Origin: an uncultured Chloroflexota bacterium
GTDB lineage: Bacteria > Chloroflexota > Dehalococcoidia > UBA2247 > RBG-13-53-26
Direction: 5' to 3'
Assembly (NCBI GenBank): GCA_937860285.1
Contig: CALMBS010000463.1
Location: 1 to 8,973 of the forward strand
DNA length: 8,973 nt
The notes beneath the pieces were generated by a model that saw only the letters and a list, made by a program, of their open reading frames with translations, was not told the origin of the DNA and ran no database searches. Position 1 is the stretch's first letter; every line of letters begins with the position of its first letter. The translations under genes and the position numbers were made by a program. Positions 6,678 through 8,973 of this stretch are shown here, piece after piece.

Positions 6678-6842
6678 ATGTTGAAGAAGTGGGGTAGGGT
6701 AGCTCTTCCGTTGGGACTGCTGGCTGTCATCGCCGCGACGACCATCGCCAGCACTTGCTGCAGCCCGGTGATGACCACTCCGCCGCTCACCATCGGAGGT
6801 ATCCCGTTCCCGTCGATCACCTTGCCGTCAATCTGCTTCTAG
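6678..6842 (+). CDS. Small exported peptide 1 (54 aa), three-gene paralogous family
   Basis: The start is ATG 6678-6680, with GAGGAGGG (6662-6669) 8 bases upstream; TAG is at 6840-6842. The product begins MLKKWGRVALPLGLLAVIAA: a basic N-region, then a hydrophobic core to about residue 24. AST-Cys27-Cys28 follows, at the place where signal peptidase would act. The context is an imperfect lipobox, so lipidation at Cys27 and type I cleavage are both possible. The exported part (about 27 residues) is Pro/Thr-rich and ends in PSITLPSICF. Alignment with the other two peptides shows the shared LPL-x-x-LA-x-IAA-x-TI core, the Cys position and the C-terminal decapeptide. It has the longest spacer between signal and tail of the three. 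It lies directly behind a strong promoter, first in a run of three same-strand genes. Function unknown: a signalling peptide, small lipoprotein or toxic/bacteriocin-like peptide would all fit. Confidence 0.8.
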   Translation: MLKKWGRVALPLGLLAVIAATTIASTCCSPVMTTPPLTIGGIPFPSITLPSICF

Positions 6843-6875
6843 CGCTGCAGGAGAACGAGTAGTAGCGACTTATTC

Positions 6876-6893
6876 GGACCAGCATACTGGTCC
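6876..6893 (+). other. Perfect hairpin between peptide genes 1 and 2
   Basis: GGACCAG (6876-6882) pairs with CTGGTCC (6887-6893) over 7 bp around a CATA tetraloop. There is no T-tract after it, so it is unlikely to be a terminator. It sits 7 bases before the ribosome site of peptide 2, where it could stabilise a processed transcript or tune translation of the downstream genes. Confidence 0.5.
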
Positions 6894-6900
6894 ATCCTTA

Positions 6901-6906
6901 AGGAGG
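6901..6906 (+). promoter_or_regulatory. Strong Shine-Dalgarno site that decides the start of peptide 2
   Basis: AGGAGG lies within TAAGGAGGG (6899-6907), a near-ideal match to the 16S rRNA tail. Two in-frame ATGs follow, at 6909 and 6912. The second leaves a 5-base gap, in the usual range, and the first only 2, so 6912 is preferred. The CCTT just before makes a CCTTAAGG palindrome (6896-6903) overlapping the site. Confidence 0.7.
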
Positions 6907-6911
6907 GTATG

Positions 6912-7034
6912 ATGTATAAGAAGATCGCCAAAGTGCTTCTTCCACTGGTGGTGCTGGCTGCCATAGCAGCCCTGACCATCGGCAGCAGCTGCTGCACTCC
7001 GTCTTTCTCTCTCCCGTCCTTTTCCATCGGGTAG
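6912..7034 (+). CDS. Small exported peptide 2 (40 aa), three-gene paralogous family
   Basis: ATG 6912-6914 is favoured over the adjacent in-frame ATG at 6909 because of ribosome-site spacing; TAG is at 7032-7034. The product begins MYKKIAKVLLPLVVLAAIAA, continues LTIGSS and reaches Cys27-Cys28, exactly aligned with the pair in peptide 1. After the cysteines only 12 residues remain (TPSFSLPSFSIG). They contain the family decapeptide, but with Phe at the variable hydrophobic positions, Ser instead of the C-terminal Cys, and an extra Gly. Without that last cysteine it cannot form the same terminal disulfide as peptides 1 and 3, so it may be a functionally distinct partner. The signal portion is more like peptide 3 than peptide 1 (LAAIAALTIG is identical in 2 and 3). 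Function unknown. Confidence 0.8.
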   Translation: MYKKIAKVLLPLVVLAAIAALTIGSSCCTPSFSLPSFSIG

Positions 7035-7080
7035 GAGCCGGGGGCGACGGAACCAGGAATTGATTTGGAAGGAGGCTGAA

Positions 7081-7188
7081 ATGATTAAGAGAATGCTGCC
7101 CCTGGCGCTGCTCGCGGCCATAGCCGCTCTGACCATCGGTGCCAGCTGCACTGTTCCATCGCTGACTGTGCCGTCGATCTGCTTCTAG
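7081..7188 (+). CDS. Small exported peptide 3 (35 aa), three-gene paralogous family
   Basis: ATG 7081-7083 is preceded by AAGGAGG (7069-7075) with a 5-base gap; TAG is at 7186-7188. The product begins MIKRMLPLALLAAIAALTIG, continues AS-Cys23 and ends TVPSLTVPSICF. It is the minimal member: signal plus 12 residues after a single cysteine. The tail is nearly a doubled TVPS[LI] unit. Its last codons match those of peptide 1 at 19 of 20 bases including the stop (6823-6842 and 7169-7188), showing recent common origin or conversion. The alternative of chance ORFs is unlikely, because all three share start signals, hydrophobic core, Cys and tail. A bidirectional hairpin follows 24 bases after the stop. 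Lipidation at Cys23 is possible, but the -3 to -1 residues (G-A-S) are not a textbook lipobox. Confidence 0.8.
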   Translation: MIKRMLPLALLAAIAALTIGASCTVPSLTVPSICF

Positions 7189-7204
7189 TCGCCGGCCTGA
7201 AACG

Positions 7205-7250
7205 AAACGCTACGGCGGACCCGCAACCCGGGCCCGCCGTTCCCGTTTCT
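7205..7250. terminator. Hairpin terminator between convergent units (peptide cluster and response regulator)
   Basis: ACGGCGG (7212-7218) pairs with CCGCCGT (7234-7240). After one A/C mismatch, CCCG pairs with CGGG, leaving a 5-base loop. Downstream on the plus strand lies TCCCGTTTCT, and on the minus strand AGCGTTTCGTTTC. Both are T-rich but interrupted, so it may serve both converging transcripts with moderate strength. The GC-rich stretch beyond it (7251-7277) carries a short direct repeat GCCGGCCGCCG (7251-7261, 7267-7277) of no clear meaning. Confidence 0.55.
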
Positions 7251-7308
7251 GCCGGCCGCCGGGCGCCGCCGGCCGCCGCGCTGGCCTGCACGACGTCTGC
7301 GTCCCGCG

Positions 7309-7956
7309 CTACAGGCCGTCCACCAGGTGGTTCCTCACCGCCAGCGACACGGCCTCGGTCCGGGTGCAGGCCCCCAGCTTGGTCAGGACATTGCTGACAT
7401 GAAACTTCGTGGTCGAGGGACTGATGACCAGCTGCCGGGCGATCTGCGAGTTGTTGAGGCCCTTGGCCATCAGCACCAGCACCTCCCGCTCCCGCTCGGT
7501 GAGGTCCGGCCCCAACCCCTGTGCCCCCCCGGGGCCGTTCATCAGGGCCCGGGTGGCCTCCGTGGAGAGGGTGGTCTGGCCGGCCATGGCGTTACGGATG
7601 GCCGCCACCAGCTCATCGGCGGTAACGTTCTTGAGGAGATAGCCTATCGCCCCGGCCTTGAGCACGGCCTGGACCCGCTCGTCCTCGCCGAAGCTGGTCA
7701 GGGCGATCACCCGGGTCTGGGGGCAGTACTCTCTGATGGCCCTGGTGGAGGCAATCCCGTCCAGCCCCGGCATCACCAGGTCCATGAGGACCACGTCCGG
7801 CTGGATCTGGCGGCAGAGGCGCACGCCCTCCTCGCCGTTGGCCGCCTCGCCGACCAGCCTCAGGTCATCGTAGGCCAGCAGGAAGGCGGACAGCCCGCTG
7901 CGCACCACCACATGGTCATCCACGATCATCAAACGAATGGGCTTCTCCTGGGTCAT
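7309..7956 (-). CDS. NarL/FixJ-family response regulator, LuxR-type DNA-binding domain
   Basis: The 215-residue protein has the normal family length. The receiver domain spans residues about 6-122, with the acidic pair Asp13-Asp14 (IVDDH), phospho-acceptor Asp59 (VLMDLVMPG), Thr87 (ALTSFG) and Lys109 (LLKN), all the residues needed for phosphotransfer. A linker leads to a LuxR-type helix-turn-helix at about 150-212 (LTEREREVLVLMAKGLNNSQIARQLVISP written in two parts: LTEREREVLVLMAKG, then LNNSQIARQL and VISPSTTKFHVSNV). Such proteins bind DNA as dimers when phosphorylated. ATG 7954-7956 overlaps the kinase stop as TGATG, and AAAGGGGGT lies just upstream inside the kinase gene, pointing to coupled translation. 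Its target is not shown by the sequence; the divergent control region near 6480-6650 is one candidate by proximity. It is of the LiaR/DevR/NarL group by similarity; the specific orthologue is unknown. Confidence 0.93.
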   Translation of the reverse strand: MTQEKPIRLMIVDDHVVVRSGLSAFLLAYDDLRLVGEAANGEEGVRLCRQIQPDVVLMDLVMPGLDGIASTRAIREYCPQTRVIALTSFGEDERVQAVLKAGAIGYLLKNVTADELVAAIRNAMAGQTTLSTEATRALMNGPGGAQGLGPDLTEREREVLVLMAKGLNNSQIARQLVISPSTTKFHVSNVLTKLGACTRTEAVSLAVRNHLVDGL

Positions 7957-8973
7957 CAGACCCCCTTTCTCCTGCCATCTGACCAGGCCGCTTTCACCCT
8001 GGTACCGTCCCCCTCCCGAGAGTCTATCTTGAGGCTGGCCCCCACCGCCTGGATCCTTTCCTGCATTATGCGCAGTCCCAGGCTCCGGGGCGAGACCGCC
8101 CGGGTATCAAACCCCGACCCGTTGTCGGAGACCACCAGCTCCGCCGTGCCCGGCCGGCAGGTCAGGCGCACCTGGACCTCGGTGGCGCCGGCGTGCTTGA
8201 CCACATTGTTCAGCGCCTCCTGGGCCACCCGGTACAGGGCCACCTGCACCTCGGCCGGGGCCGCGCACTTCCCCCGGAAGCTGGTGTCCAGCTGCATCGC
8301 GGTCTGGGCGGTGGTGGCCTCCACCAGCTGCCGCAGCAGCTCCACCAGGCCCACCTCCCCCAGGGCCCCCGGCCGCAGCTCCAGGAGGAGCATCCTCATC
8401 TCCGCCAGGGCCCCCCGCGTCAGCCGCCGCAGCTCCTCCAGGCGGCGCTCGGCTTCGGGGCGGTCTTTGGCCCAGAGCCGGGGCATGACCTCGGCAATGA
8501 GGCTGGCCGAGAAGAGGGTCTGGGTCACGGCATCGTGCAGGTCGCGGGCCAGCCGCTGCCTCTCCGCCGCGGCCGCCTTCTCCTTCAGCTGCTCGGCCAG
8601 CATGTCCGCCACCCGGCGCTGCTCCGTCCGGTCCATGCCGATGCAGAGCACGTTGCGCAGCCGTCCCTCGGCATCGTGGAGCCCCTTGTTGGTCCAGCTG
8701 ATCCAGACCCGCTCCCCGTTGCGCCTCATGCCTTCGTTCTCCACCACGAAGTGGTCCTCGGGATGCTTGACGATGCTCTTGACCTCGGCCTTCATGTCCT
8801 TCCCAGCGGAGTCGACGGGCGGGGCTATGGTGCCCACGACGTGGCGCCCGATGATGTCCGCCTCCTTGAAGCCGTAGAACTCCTCGGCGAACCGGTTGAA
8901 GAAGGTGACCTTCCCCCTGTCGTCCAGCTCCAGGATGATGCTGTTGGCGTTCTCCACCAGCTCCCGGTACCTG
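7956..8973 (-). CDS. PAS-domain sensor histidine kinase, NarL/DesK type (N-terminus outside window)
   Basis: The frame runs open off the window edge, where residues RYREL precede VENANSIILELDD. The GTG at 8955-8957 is therefore not the likely start; it lies inside the first visible PAS domain. That PAS domain with its PAC tail (NGERVWISWTNKG, CIGMDRTEQRR) fills about the first 115 residues and would sense a small molecule, redox state or light; no ligand residue can be named. Next come a coiled linker and a HisKA_3 dimerisation domain with phospho-accepting His in RLARDLHDAVTQTLFS, then an ATP-binding domain with EALNNVVKHA (N box), DNGSGF (G1), GLRIMQER (G2) and GDGTRV. No membrane segment is visible in this part, so it is either cytoplasmic or anchored by the missing N-terminus. 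The stop TGA (7956-7958) overlaps the regulator's ATG. The two form a cognate pair in one transcript, convergent with the peptide cluster. Confidence 0.93.
   Translation of the reverse strand, partial: RYRELVENANSIILELDDRGKVTFFNRFAEEFYGFKEADIIGRHVVGTIAPPVDSAGKDMKAEVKSIVKHPEDHFVVENEGMRRNGERVWISWTNKGLHDAEGRLRNVLCIGMDRTEQRRVADMLAEQLKEKAAAAERQRLARDLHDAVTQTLFSASLIAEVMPRLWAKDRPEAERRLEELRRLTRGALAEMRMLLLELRPGALGEVGLVELLRQLVEATTAQTAMQLDTSFRGKCAAPAEVQVALYRVAQEALNNVVKHAGATEVQVRLTCRPGTAELVVSDNGSGFDTRAVSPRSLGLRIMQERIQAVGASLKIDSREGDGTRVKAAWSDGRRKGV

Noticed and set aside
6839..7291. Minus-strand open frames of 62-93 codons opposite the micro-genes
   Set aside because: They are the reverse frames of the three paralogous peptides; their mutual similarity is explained by the plus-strand homology, and they lack ribosome sites.
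7327..8877. 516-codon plus-strand open frame opposite the kinase and regulator
   Set aside because: Antisense to two well-defined signalling genes, with low-complexity Ser/Arg-rich translation and no plausible start signal.

Overview
The window is GC-rich bacterial DNA. NarL/DesK-type signalling, Ig/fibronectin-like domains carrying an 'ATLNG...GTTYYYRA' pattern, and surface proteins held by a single C-terminal membrane segment all recall Chloroflexota, perhaps the Dehalococcoidia side, from a sediment or groundwater lineage. That placement is family resemblance from memory, not a search result.

Layout. Bases 1-172 (+) hold the last 56 codons of a gene that starts outside the window, possibly an FMN-binding glutamate-synthase-like protein. 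It converges on two large minus-strand genes (272-3556 and 3696-6260). These encode secreted, membrane-anchored paralogous surface proteins built on seven-bladed RCC1 propellers and fibronectin-like modules. A strong rho-independent terminator (3651-3679) separates them. The upstream gene has a long structured leader (about 6261-6476) in which a second intrinsic terminator lies just before the Shine-Dalgarno sequence, an attenuator or riboswitch layout.

The intergenic region 6261-6677 looks like a divergent control region: a weak candidate minus promoter, a perfect C6G6 palindrome, and a very good sigma-70-type promoter on the plus strand (TTGACA, 18-bp spacer, TATTAT). That plus promoter leads into three tandem tiny genes (6678-6842, 6912-7034, 7081-7188). 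Each has its own strong Shine-Dalgarno site. They encode 54-, 40- and 35-residue paralogous peptides with an export signal, a Cys or Cys-Cys at the expected processing point, and a shared C-terminal decapeptide of the form P-S-hydrophobic-T/S-hydrophobic-P-S-hydrophobic-C/S-hydrophobic. I recognise no described family like this, and it is the best candidate for something new here.

A hairpin (7212-7240) with T-rich flanks on both sides lies between the peptide cluster and a convergent two-component pair: a PAS-containing NarL-type histidine kinase (7956-8973, cut by the window edge) and a NarL/LuxR response regulator (7309-7956), translationally coupled through TGATG. A plausible but unproven picture is a cell-surface module (two adhesin or propeller proteins plus small exported peptides) under transcriptional control, with a neighbouring signalling pair that may or may not control it. 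No tRNA, rRNA, CRISPR array, transposase or phage gene is visible.
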